A stretch of 64,000 nucleotides of DNA from Chamaelirium japonicum (taxonomy: Eukaryota > Streptophyta > Magnoliopsida > Liliales > Melanthiaceae), in contig OX393557.1 of the NCBI GenBank assembly GCA_947650365.1, positions 33,297,099 to 33,361,098 of the forward strand, in the 5' to 3' direction. The notes under the pieces are model-generated. The model saw only the letters and a list, made by a program, of their open reading frames with translations, had not been told where the DNA came from and made no database searches. The position numbers and the translations under genes are program-made. Shown in pieces: positions 1-11,466 of the stretch. Numbering within the stretch: position 1 is the stretch's first letter; every line of letters starts with the position of its first letter.

Positions 1-611
1 AGTCCCCCAAAAATTTAGAGGTTAATTAGTCCTAAATCCCTCCACATGTTTTTGTTTGAGCTAAAGGATACAAGTTGTTAGGATATTAGCTAAAGTTCCT
101 CCCAAAGGACACGTTTGTACAGTAAGTCCTTAACCGAAAATATTGACTTTGTTATCCTTTAAATTATAAAATTGCCCCTCCAACAAGAGAATCCATTCGT
201 TTCCAGTAAGAGTATCCATTTGTTTTTGGCATGAGTATCCATTCACCGATTAACACTATACATGTAGCGATTGCTACAATGATTTCCCTGTAGCTACTAC
301 AGTGAAAACACTATAGTAAGAGTATACATTCATCTCCGAAAAGAGTATCCATTCGTCATCAACAAGAGTATCTATTCTCCGAGTGACACTATGCATGTTG
401 TGGTTGCTACAATAATTTCACTGTAGCAAGAGTATCCATTCGTCTTCAAAAAGAGTATCCATTCGGCTAATTGATACTCTTGCTACAGTGAAATCATTGC
501 AGCAACAGACAATTTGCTAAATTGATACTTTTACTAAATCGAATTGATACTCTTGCTACATGCATAGTGTTAACCAGCGAATGGATACTCATTCTGGAGA
601 TGAATGGATAC
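1..611. repeat. Dispersed short-repeat region (GAGTATCCATTCGTC motifs)
   Basis: From about 190 to 610 the motif GAGTATCCATTCGTC and its reverse complement (GAATGGATACTC) recur many times, mixed with TGCTACAGTGAAATCA-like segments in both orientations, so the stretch can fold back on itself. Positions 1-190 are AT-rich with nothing recognisable. No reading frame here looks like a gene. The sequence just right of 14340 (AATGAAATCACTGTAGCAA) resembles the segment near 480-500, so the same repeat may occur on both sides of the large LTR element. The family is not identified. Confidence 0.5.
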
Positions 612-1204
612 TATGGCTACAACTCGGGCGGGTTCAGGGGTTAATCCATGCCCAACCCAAGAGGTTGAATCCATTGCCCAAGCCCAACCCAAGATCGGGT
701 TGAACTTACTTAGCCCAAGCTCAACCCATCGGATTGGCTGGGTTGATCGGGTTGTGCAGGCGGGTGGGGGGTTGGCCGGTTTCAACATGGTAGAGGAGTA
801 ATAATCAATATATAACAATTATTTTGTGATAATACAATACATAAAGCAATTCTTTGTATTTTTATATAGGTGATAGTCCATCGTTGGATGGATAAATACC
901 CATCCAACATTGGGTATTAGAAGCGGGATAAATATCTATCAAAGTTCCACCATAGTGCGACCTCAATTTGTATTCAATGGATGGTCTAACAGATGGATTC
1001 TGATCAGACCTATTCAATAATATATTATATTAAATACTATTTACTAAATAGTCGGGTTGCCCGAGCCTCTGCCCAAGTCCAACCCGAATTGAGGTCAGGT
1101 TGGGATTTTCCAACCCAAGCCCAACCCATACAAGTAAAATCGCAACCCAAGCCCGCGCCAAATTCGGGTTGGGCTCGGGTTAGCCCGCCCAAGTTGCAAC
1201 CCTA
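612..1204. mobile_element. hAT-type MITE with perfect 8-bp target duplication
   Basis: The ends are inverted repeats: the left end reads TATGGCTACAACTCGGGC and the reverse complement of the right end reads TAGGGTTGCAACTTGGGC. The flanks are a perfect 8-bp direct repeat, ATGGATAC, at 604-611 and 1205-1212, which is the hAT signature. The interior is full of GGGTTGGGC/GCCCAACCC motifs and has no transposase frame, so it is a non-autonomous element. It is close in size and sequence to the MITE at 15787-16377. The short frames inside it are not genes. Confidence 0.85.
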
Positions 1205-1377
1205 ATGGATACACCTTTTGTAGCATGTGAGGGGGTAAATAAGGACGAGGGACTTGCTATATAGCACGCAATGTTCGGGAGGGACTTGGTGCAATATGGA
1301 AACATTGCTTGTCCTTTAACTAATATACCTACCCCTCTGGTCTTAATTTTCTAGTCTTACCGAGAGTAATTAAATAA

Positions 1378-1500
1378 TACCCCCTCTAGTTTTGATTTTT
1401 GAGTTTTACCCCATGTTTGATCGTAAATTCACATGGTTTTTTGCAATGAAAAAGTGGCTTTTGGGGGGGTAAGATTCAAAAATTAAGATGAGAGGGGGTA
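1378..1500. mobile_element. Small foldback MITE-like element
   Basis: The left arm, starting TACCCCCTCTAGTTTTGA, is matched by an inverted right arm ending GATGAGAGGGGGTA. The imperfect inverted repeats are about 35 bp long around a central loop. No clear target duplication could be fixed, because both flanks are TAA/TTA-rich. It carries no coding capacity. The superfamily is uncertain; PIF/Harbinger is possible. Confidence 0.5.
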
Positions 1501-1799
1501 TTAATTTTTTTGTTACCCCAATTAAGTGACGGGTATGGTAAAAAAATCCCAAAATTTTAAGGGAGACTTAGCCTCTTTTTTCTTTTTCTTTTTTTTTTTA
1601 ACCAGGGGTTATGTTCATGCACCCAGTCCAATAAAACTCATTCTTACAAAGCCTTTCTCATATGCCTCTCAACAAACCCTAGAGAGGAGATGCAAAGTGG
1701 TTCCACAAGATTGGACTTATCCTTACAATTCTTCATAAATATGCCTACAGTCGAATACAAAGATATGTATCCATTGTAGTGGGGAGAGATCCCCATCCG
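1501..1799. other. Unassigned AT-rich stretch
   Basis: It contains a poly-T run near 1577-1600 and no recognisable gene, RNA or repeat boundary. It separates the foldback element from the L1 remnant. Confidence 0.5.
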
Positions 1800-3400
1800 A
1801 TAGGCGGTAGAAGTCACCTGAAAATAAGGATTTGTGATGTTGGGGCTCTACTCAGAGAGAGGGGTCCCCAAGGAGTCGCCAAAGCAATAAACTCAAAGAG
1901 ATTACTCACACTGGATAAGCGATCCTCCGAGTAAGTAGGTGAACTCATGAAGTCTGTGATAATAATGCAAGTAGCAATCTTGGGGTTACCAATCGTGCCA
2001 CCAAATGTAGACTTGAAGTCCGCCCAATCTAGGGGCAACCAATCGAAAGAATAAGACTCCAGCTCACCACCTCAAGTTGCATTAGAGAGCTATAATTGGA
2101 TGTTCCCCAATAAGGAGCAGTCGATTTATGGTAGAGAGGTTATGTCCTGTAACGTGCTCTTGAGGAGATTCTTCAATTTTTAGACTGCAAGGGGACTCCC
2201 AAGTCCTATGCAGTTCCGACTCGAAGTCTTCATTAGTCCAGTAGCAATAGCGCAACAACAGTTGCCAGCTAATTCAAGGGTATGGGGACTTGGAAGTTCT
2301 TTCACCTCTTGTAACCTCCAATTGAGATCATCCGGAGGACCAGTATTTGGAGCGAAACTTTTTTTCCGGAATGGGGAGAGAAGATATCTTCGACAGCATC
2401 AGTTGAGTGGTCCCCCTTGAGATTAACCAAAGGTAGTTTGGAAGGGCTTAAACCAGTCTTAGCCTCAGAAGCTAAAATACAATTAGGGTTTATTGATCTG
2501 GGTATTTTCCTCTGGTATCTGTTCTTTTTAGCAACATTAGTAGAGGCTACAGTTGGGTCATGAAGATTTGGTCTTGAAGATCTTGTCAATTTTATCCACG
2601 ATTTTTTTCCCTCTAGATAGCTGCTTGGTAACGTTCCCTGAGATGGGGGAGTGGTAATACATTTCCATATCAGATAGGGGTAAATCTAGTATGACGTTAA
2701 TACCTGCAACATTATCTCTTGGGACTTGCTTCCGATGAATGAGTTGGATTTTTTTTCGATTTGAATATCATATCTCCCTGATTTGTGGCATTAATATCTA
2801 TATGATGATAGAAGCTGAATGTGATTGGGATATTCACCAACTTGTGATCTTTGCTAAGATTGATGTTGGTATCACGATGTGCATGCAACGCTTGAGATGC
2901 ATCCACGTCAGTCGTAGGGTTCGGGTAGCCCCACCGCCACAAGTAGGGGCGTTCATGAAGGTTAGGGGTTCCATACTCGGGGTCTACGACATCTTCTCCC
3001 GGGTTATTATTATCGAGTCTTTATCAAAATCCTCCCTATAGAGGGTGGAATTCTGCACAATGAAGCGTTTGGATCTTTCGGAGTTAGTAACAAACAATGA
3101 CCCTTTGTTCCTTAGATGTAGGATCCTCTCTAAGCCTCTTCGCACCTCTTCATTCTGTTCATTCTCTAGGTGGAAGAATGCATCTTCTCGTATTGAACAA
3201 ATTTATAGACATGGCCCATTGCACCATAGATCTCATAATACCGGGGAAGTCTCTCATATTTCAGCCAAAGTTTGATAGCATTGTCGTCATTCTTTAGGTC
3301 AGCAATCACCTTCTGTAGGAGTGGTTACTGGATGTTGATTCGAACCTTAAATCTGGCAAAGGAGCTCAATATCTTCTCTGCGCCGATCTTCGATAGGTTT
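1800..3400 (-). pseudogene. L1-type LINE remnant: ORF1 knuckle region and start of ORF2
   Basis: Translating the minus strand near 3190-3400 gives a frame resembling the end of the DUF4283 region and the zf-CCHC_4 knuckle of plant L1 ORF1. It includes FARFKVRINIQ, then WLKYERLPRYYEIYGAMGH, where the family normally has YERLPxFCxxCGxxGH; the knuckle cysteines have been lost. Farther along the minus strand, about 2040-1815, a frame beginning PLDWADFKSTFGG with SNLFEFI later resembles the endonuclease start of ORF2. Both frames carry stops and frameshifts. The 5' part ends near 3400, where a different repeat begins, so the copy is truncated and dead. An unidentified retroelement of similar type is the alternative. 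Confidence 0.5.
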
Positions 3401-3647
3401 TAGAAGCAATATAGTCAAGGCATTTAGGCAGACTCAAGGCAATTAGCCCAACTGGCACCTAAGGCGAGAGGCTAGGCGAGCGCCTAATTGAAATAAGGCA
3501 TGCAAAAAAATTTAAAAAATATATAGATAAATTATAAAATAACTAGTTGAAATAAGTTTGCATAATCATATAGCATGTGCCATCAAACATCAATAAAACT
3601 CATCATCATCAAGTTCTATAATCTATAGCATCCTCATCTTGGGATAT
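3401..3647. other. Repeat debris, no gene
   Basis: This holds an AAGGCGAGAGGCTAGGCGAGC-type dispersed repeat and AT-rich sequence up to the LTR boundary. Nothing coding is visible. Confidence 0.4.
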
Positions 3648-6246
3648 TGTAACGCCCCGATATTTTACGGATTAATTCAACCCGTATAATACTGGGGTGT
3701 TAGGAATAAAAACTTGATATAAATAAATTCCATCAAATATGGAAATTACTGAGCCAATCTATTAAAACATTATTGTTTCATACAATTTATCGAAATCGAA
3801 AGCCTAAAGCTAAGACTTTCCACATGGACACATCATAATCCAGCTCCGTCATCGTCATAGAAAGGTGTGTAGAGTGGGTCTTCAACTCCTTCTGGGTCGA
3901 CCCCCGATCGCTCCTCATCCTCTTCGGTTATTGTAGGGTTTGTCTCTGTAGGGTGCACATCATCTGTAGGGGGGTGAGTTCTATCCACTGACTCACCAAT
4001 GACTTAGTTTTGTTCATGCTAAATAATATGTATTGAAAGCAGTAAACATGACTACGAAAAGTAAATAATTAAAATATTAATCACCCGATTCCCTTTTTGG
4101 CCCTTCCGGCCAGGGTAGGAATCTCAATCCTTACCCGGGTACTTTTAGTTCGCAACAAGGCTAGCCCCACACCTAGGTACTTTTAGTCCTCAGACTAGGC
4201 TAGCCCCACACCTAGGTACTTTTTGGCCTCAGCCAAGGCTAGCCCCACACCCCAATAAGTGATTACGTATTTCAAAATTTACCATTCCATATCAAATTAC
4301 CGACATTTTATAGCATATAATTAGCATGATTAAACTGAGTTTAAATCCCCTACCTGAAATGTTGCAGACCCTTACTCCTGATGAGGAAGCTTTAGGAAGC
4401 TCAAAACCTGAAAGTATGTTACTATAATCCGTTAGTTTTTAACCTAACTTTTAGCAGGATTTTTCGAAACGTTTTCCGATGTGAATTAATAGGTTTTTTT
4501 CTTCTTTAGGGATATTTTGGTAATTCTTTTAAAATACTTTAAATTTATACTTAGTGTGCAGAACTTTTTATTTTGAAACCGTGGCCTCAGACGGAACTCA
4601 ATTCGGAGTTCGTTTGCTCCCGGTATGGCCAAAATAGCCGATATTGTCGTAATTTAAATAGGTGTCTGCCTTTAGTAAAAAAGTCAGGTTGCTCTCAGCA
4701 ATAGCGGTGTAGTTTAACGAAGGTAGAGTCGTTTTATCACAGTTTGTTATTTGGGCTCATTGGGCTTCGGCCCACAGTGTTTAATGGCTTTAATGGGCTT
4801 CGACCCAGACTATGTTTAATGGGCTTAATGGCCTAATGGGCTTCGGCCCAGAGGTTTAATGGGTTAATGGGCTTAGGCCCAGAGGCTGAATGGCTAATAG
4901 GCTTCGGCCCAAAGGCTTAAGGGTTTTATTGTATTGGTGGTTTCGTATCATAACCACAATCATGTGGTCGCAGACGGAATTCGATTCCGAGTTCAAATAA
5001 AAAGGTTATGACCATTCTACCTTTAGGGGTAAAATGGTAATTTTACTTTATAATTGTTGGTTATGGTATTTTGTGATCTTATTAGGTGTATTTTATTATT
5101 ACGAGTCCAACGCCACTGACGGAACTCAATTCAGAGTCCGTATGGGTAAGATACGGTCAATACAGTTTACCTTGATAATCTATATATTTAATGTTAGTTG
5201 ATTTTTAACAGAAATTATAAATTGTTCTACTGGTTAGAGTGAACCTTCTTAGGCTCTAGTTTAAAGAGGTCATGGGTTCTAATATAAAGTCTTGCATTTT
5301 TGCACTAATATTTTATAACGGGTTGAAACCCGAATTTAAATGGGTTTAAACTCATACCCGACCCGACAACCCGGGTTGTTGTGAGGCGGCGCTCGACCGG
5401 AGGTGGCGGTGGTCGGAGGCGGCGGCGGCCGGAGGTGGTGGTGGCGGCCGGAGGTGGTGGCCGGCCGGGGATGGTGGTGGCCGGCCGGAGGTGGTGGCGG
5501 TGACGACGGCCGGCGGCCGGAGGTGGTGGTCGGCCGGAGATGGTGGTGGCGCCGGTGGCCGGCCGGAGGTGGTGGCGGCGGTGGCGGCCGGAGGTGGTGG
5601 TCGGCCGGAGATGGTGGTGGTGACCGGTGGTGGCGGCCGGCCGGAGGTGGTGGCGGCAGCGGCGGCCGGTGGTGGCGGCGGCGCCGATGGCCGGTGGTGG
5701 TGACCGGTGGTGGCGGCCGGCGGCCGGAGGTGGTGGCGGCCGGCGACGGGTGGTGGGCCCCGCTTGGTCGCGAGGGGTTGTGTAAAGATTTCTTTGGGAG
5801 GGGGGGATTTATATAGGCCATCCGGGAATACGAAGAGTCTCGGGGTTTTTATTGCAAATCGGTCGTTTCATATTCTAGCCGTTCAATTTGGAAACGAAAG
5901 GTCAGACGTCGATTGGTATTCCCTGTTTAATATAAGAATTATTTCTATTATATTTGAATAGAAATGATCTAATGGATTTATGGTTAGAGGAAATTATTTT
6001 AAAATTCTCTTAAATGGATCTTGGGTTCGAATCCTTCTATTGGCTAATTATCTTTATACATATATACTATTTTTTCTTTTAATTTTTAAATACTTTAAAT
6101 GAGTTCAAAACGAAAAAGTTTATATATGGTTTTTGATCGTTTCGATGAGACGGACGCAATGGCGCCGTCCGATTTTTATTTTGAATTTATTATAAGAATT
6201 TCTTATAATGACCTATTAAATTATTAATTTATTTTGGGATGTTACA
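3648..6246 (-). repeat. LTR copy 1 (3' LTR on the minus strand)
   Basis: 2599 bp, starting TGTAAC and ending GTTACA, so the termini are short inverted repeats with the usual TG...CA. It contains a 44-bp-type tandem repeat (CTAGGTACTTTTAG...CTAGCCCCACAC) near 4134-4255, a run of TGGGCTTCGGCCCA palindromic units near 4750-4920, and a GC-rich minisatellite near 5396-5760. Confidence 0.85.
5396..5760. repeat. GC-rich minisatellite in LTR copy 1
   Basis: Imperfect tandem units built on GGCCGGAGGTGGTGG are interspersed with GGCGGC. All six frames stay open here only because of the triplet-like composition, giving Gly/Arg/Trp- or Pro/His/Arg-rich translations; they are not genes. The second LTR has a matching block with different unit numbers. 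Confidence 0.8.
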
Positions 6247-8860
6247 TCCTCTACCCCTAATAAAAATTTCGTCCTCGAAATTTAAAGTTTTTACCTTAGT
6301 TGTCGAACAAATTTATTTCTGATTCCAATTCTCAAGTAACTTGTTCCTCATTGTGATGTTGCCATAGTACTTTTTTCAATCGTATAGTTTTGGTTCGCAA
6401 TACTTTGTCTTTTGTATTTACAACCTTCCTAAGTACTCCCACGTAATATGCACTAGATTGAATGTTTTCATTTTCCAAGATATGAGAAGGATCAGGCTCA
6501 TATAGATACTTGAAAAACTAGATGAACATCAGCCACTATTTGACCATCTTAACTTAAGTACACCTCCTAACCCTACATGAATACATCCGTGTAAAGTGTA
6601 TATTTCTTCCCACATTCTGGTATCGCCAAAATTGGAGCAGTAGTGAGTTTCTTCTTTAGTTCTTGGGATGTATTCTCACTGGATTTCAACCACTCAAATT
6701 TTACTCTTTTAACTTTATTAATATATTTTGAATAGAAAATTCTAATCGGTAATCTTATGGAGTTTTAATAATACTTTACTGACCTTAAAACTTCTTATAG
6801 TAGATCTTTTCATTATAATATCAATCTTTTTTTTTTTTTCTAAGAGATAATTATTAACTTATTTGGGTGTCTTGTTTATGGGATTCAATAGGGCAATAAA
6901 TTCTAGGGTTTGAGAATAAAATTTTTCTGACTTTTCTACTCACACATCAACTGTACCTGGCTACTGTATTTACCAGGAACCACAGTGATATAAGAATAGA
7001 GTTGACCTAAGAGTTGGGGCAATTCTAGTGATCTAGTTTTGGGGACGGTTCAAATTTTGGAATCCGACTAAAAACTTTTGGCCTTGGCAACCGTCGAGAA
7101 ACTTATTAATGGCTACATATACTTTTATTCCTAAAGGAGGTTAAAAAAAATGGATGCTCATAACTTATAAGTAGTGTATCCTCTGGTATTTAATAGAAAG
7201 TTTTAGGATTAACACTAATCGTTGTCGTGATGACTATGGTGTATCCTGTTAGTTCTGCCTTCAGTTGAATATGTATGATTTGTGTCGGGGTCTAAAGGAA
7301 TTGACCCTATGAATTTAAGTCTTTTCGTAGTTACTGATATATTATTTGAAATAGTTCATACCCTTGATGACATCATTGTTAGTCGATACAGCGAAAGTCT
7401 TGTTACGTACTCTTTGAACAGCGTGATCCAAAGGTCCTTGTTGGACAGGACGGAACAAGGCCTAGATTGAGTGAATATAAAATTTTGACCGATGAGTTTC
7501 TGTTAATATATCTTTTTGTAAATAAGGAGCATCAATAACTACTAATCTATCCCGAAATCTTTGTCCAATATTGTCTGTGCCAAGACATCCGGTTTTCTAT
7601 TGCCTTTCCTTTTCTAACTTGTATCCAATTACTTGAAGTTCTTAATTTCACATATGTACTTCGATTACTTTTTTTTTTACTATTAAAAACTTCAAACTAT
7701 TTCATTCTGATCATTTAGGATACAGAGGTAAACTATCATGATCTCGAAGTCAAAGTCCTAGGTGGCTCCACACTAGCAGTTGGCAGCCCTTTTTCCCATG
7801 GAACGGCTCCACCTAACTCCAGGCAGCCCTTTCCTAGGTAGCCATTTCCATTGAACTCGAATTCGAGAAATGATGATTATCCTCAATCCTAATTATCACA
7901 GTACATGTTATAATTTAAGTCAATTATGTACTTGAAATTAGTTCTCTATGCACTAATGAGTCAACCCAGATCTCACCATATTTTTGTAACAATTAAATAC
8001 TAGTGACTAGTATTCTACATTCAACTCGACTATATTTAAAACTTTACTTATTTGTGTCAATCATTTGTATATTGCTAACCGCTCGAGGTTGGAGTCCATT
8101 GGACTTCTCGACTGTAGTTTTCATCCAAGAAATATCTTAGTTTTTTTATAGGGCTAATTTTTTTTTTTTCCGAGTAATTGGCGTACATAAAACTAATTTC
8201 TGAGTTAACCTACTCTCATCCAGATTGATTAACCTAAGTAAGGTTCTACTACTTTGGATAGGTTTCAGGTTACACAGAAAATAGGTCTTAGTCCTAAGAA
8301 TCGTTTCTTTCGGATGATCATTATTTCTGCTAAGATTCTGTAGTAACGTGTTTTCAAAAAGAGGTCTTAGGAGATAGGAGCTTAAATTAAATTATTCCTT
8401 AGAGATTTCTTACCCTAATCGAGTTTCTACTTGAGTTTATATCACCTTCTTATGTTTTCATATCGTTACGAAGATGCATCATATAAAAGAGGCATCCTAT
8501 AATTCTAGTTAGTTCTCAATTCTCTTTATCATGCGTTCTAATTTTTGATGCACCTATATTGTCTTATAGGTTGACTAACTTTTCAGCGTCCAATGTTATT
8601 GTCTCAGACCTACGTATCGAAAGCTATTATAACATATTTTAAAAAAAAGAGATCCTAAATTTAAGTTCAGGTATATATACTTTGTTTTAGAAATTAATTA
8701 TCTTAGGTCATCAATGTCTTAATCCTCTAGGGTTAAGTGTTCCTAGATCTAATTCACATGAACCTAACTTGTGCTCTAGGTTAAATGACTACCCCACTAA
8801 TGTCCTTCTTGCTAATAATTCTAATTTCTAGGACCTATTACCTAGGCTCTGATACCAAGT
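6247..8860 (-). mobile_element. Internal region 1 of the tandem gypsy derivative
   Basis: 2614 bp between LTR copies. Next to the first LTR lies the 3' end motif (minus strand AATTTCGAGGACGAAATTTTT). On the minus strand at about 6607-6710 a recognisable pol scrap remains (ELKKKLTTAPILAIPE), the spacer between reverse transcriptase and RNase H. The remainder is AT-rich with no long frame; gag, protease and integrase are not recognisable. It is heavily broken. The primer binding site is at 8845-8857. Confidence 0.75.
8845..8857 (-). other. Primer binding site, initiator tRNA-Met type
   Basis: GGCTCTGATACCA on the plus strand is TGGTATCAGAGCC on the minus strand, the plant LTR-element primer site complementary to initiator tRNA-Met. 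It lies three bases from LTR copy 2, which sets the element's minus orientation. The second unit has the same site at 14091-14103. Confidence 0.85.
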
Positions 8861-11466
8861 TGTAACGCCCCGATATTCTACGGATTAATTCAACCCGTAT
8901 AATACTGGGGTGTTAGGAATAAAAACTTGATATAAATAAATTCCATCAAATATGGAAATTACTGAGCCAATCTATTAAAACATCATTGTTTCATACAATT
9001 TATCGAAATCGAAAGCCTAAAGCTAAGACTTTCCACATGGACACATCATAATCCAGCTCCGTCATCGTCATAGAAAGGTGTGTAGAGTGGGTCTTCAACT
9101 CCTTCTGGGTCGACCCCCGATCGCTCCTCATCCTCTTCGGTTACTGTAGGGTTTGTCTCTGTAGGGTGCACATCATCTGTAGGGGGGTGAGTTCTATCCA
9201 CTGACTCACCAATGACTTAGTTTTGTTCATGCTAAATAATATGTATTGAAAGCAGTAAACATGACTACGAAAAGTAAATAATTAAAACATTAATCACCCG
9301 ATTCCCTTTTTGGCCCTTTCGGCCAGGGTAGGAATCTCAATCCTTACCCGGGTACTTTTAATCCGCAACAAGGCTAGCCCCACACCTAGGTACTTTTAGT
9401 CCTCAGACTAAGCTAGCCCCACACCTAGGTACTTTTTGGCCTCAGCCAAGGCTAGCCCCACACCCCAATAAGTGATTACGTATTTCAAAATTTACCATTC
9501 CATATCAAATTACCGACATTCTATAGCATATAATTAGCATGATTAAACTGAGTTTAAATCCCCTACCTGAAATGTTGCAGACCCTTACTCCTGATGAGGA
9601 AGCTTTAGGAAGCTCAAAACCTTAAAGTATGTTACTATAATCCGTTAGTTTTTAACCTAACTTTTAGCAGGATTTTTCGAAACGTTTTCCGATGTGAATT
9701 AATAGGTTTTTTCTTCTTTAGGGATATTTTGGTAATTCTTTTAAAATACTTTAAATTTATACTTAGTGTGCAGAACTTTTTATTTTGAAACCGTGGCCTC
9801 AGACGGAACTCAATTCGGAGTTCGTTTGCTCCCGGTATGACCAAAATAGCCGATATTGTCGTAATTTAAATAGGTGTCTGCCTTTAGTAAAAAAGTCAGG
9901 TTGCTCTCAGCAATAGCGGTGTAGTTTAACGAATGTAGAGTCGTTTTGTCATAGTTTGTTATTTGGGCTCATTGGGCTTCGGCCCACAGTGTTTAATGGC
10001 TTTAATGGGCTTCGGCCCAGACTATGTTTAATGGGCTTAATGGCCTAATGGGCTTCGGCCCAGAGGTTTAATGGGTTAATGGGCTTAGGCCCAGAGGCTG
10101 AATGGCTAATGGGCTTCGGCCCAAAGGCTTAAGGGTTTTATTGTATTGGTGGTTCCGTATCATAACCACAATCATGTGGTCGCAGACGGAATTCGATTCC
10201 GAGTTCAAATAAAAAGGTTATGACCATTCTACCTTTAGGGGTAAAATGGTAATTTTACTTTATAATTGTTGGTTATGGTATTTTGTGATCTTATTAGGTG
10301 TATTTTTTTATTACGAGTCCAACGCCACTGACGGAACTCAATTCAGAGTCCGTATGGGTAAGATACGGTCAATACAGTTTACCTTGATAATCTATATATT
10401 TAATGTTAGTTGATTTTTAACAGAAATTATAAATTGTTCTACTGGTTAGAGTAAACCTTCTTAGGCTCTAGTTTAGAGAGGTCATGGGTTCTAATATAAA
10501 GTCTTGCATTTTTGCACTAATATTTTATAACGGGTTGAAACCCGAATTTAAATGGGTTTAAACTCATACCCGACCCGACAACCCGGGGTGTTGTGAGGCG
10601 GCGCTCGGCCGGAGGTGGCGGTGGTCGGAGGCGGCGGCGGCCGGAGGTGGTGGTGGCGGCCGGAGGTGGTGGCCGGCCGGGGATGGTGGTGGCCGGCCGG
10701 AGGTGGTGGCTGCGGCGACGGTCGGCGGCCGGAGGTGGTGGTCGGCCGGAGATGGTGGTGGCGCCGGTGGTGGTTGCCGGCCGGAGGTGGTGGCGACGGC
10801 GGCGGCCGGCGGCCGGAGGTGGTGGTCGGCCGGAGATGGTGGCGGCGCCGGTGGTGGTGACCAGTGGTGGTGGCCGGCCGGAGGTGGTGGCGGCGGCGGC
10901 GGCCGGTGGTGGTGGCGGCCGGCGGCCGGAGGTGGTGGCCGACCGGAGATGGTAGCGGCCGGCGACGGGTGGTGGGGCCCGCTTGGTCGCGAGGGGTTGT
11001 GTGAAGATTTCTTTGGGAGGGGGGGGGTTTATATAGGCCATCCGGGAATACGAAGAGTCTCGGGGTCTTTATTGCAAATCGGTCCTTTCATATTCTAGCC
11101 GTTCGATTTAGAAACGAAAGGTCAAATGTCGATTGGTATTCCCTGTTTAATATAACAATTATTTCTATTATATTCGAATAGAAATGATCTAACGGATTTA
11201 TGGTTAGAGGAAACTGTTTTAAAATTTTCTTAAATGGATCTTGGGTTCAAATCCTTCTATTGGCTAATTATCTGTATATATATATACTATTTTTTCTTTT
11301 AATTTTTAAATGTTTTAAATGAGTTTAAAACGAAAAAGTTTATATATGGTTTTTGATCGTTTCGATGAGATGGACGCAATGGCGCCGTCCGATTTTTATT
11401 TTGAATTTATTATAAGAATTTCTTATAATGATCTATTAAACTCTTAATTTATTTTGGGATGTTACA
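8861..11466 (-). repeat. LTR copy 2 (middle)
   Basis: 2606 bp, TGTAAC...GTTACA, collinear with LTR copy 1 with scattered substitutions and small indels. The GC-rich minisatellite (about 10600-10975) differs in unit arrangement from copy 1. It serves at once as the 5' LTR of one unit and the 3' LTR of the next, which is the hallmark of the tandem arrangement. Confidence 0.85.

Noticed and set aside
5336-5821. Long Pro/His/Arg-rich and Gly/Trp/Arg-rich open frames (also 10517-11098)
   Set aside because: They arise from the GC-rich minisatellite in the LTRs; overlapping frames on both strands are open because of base composition alone.
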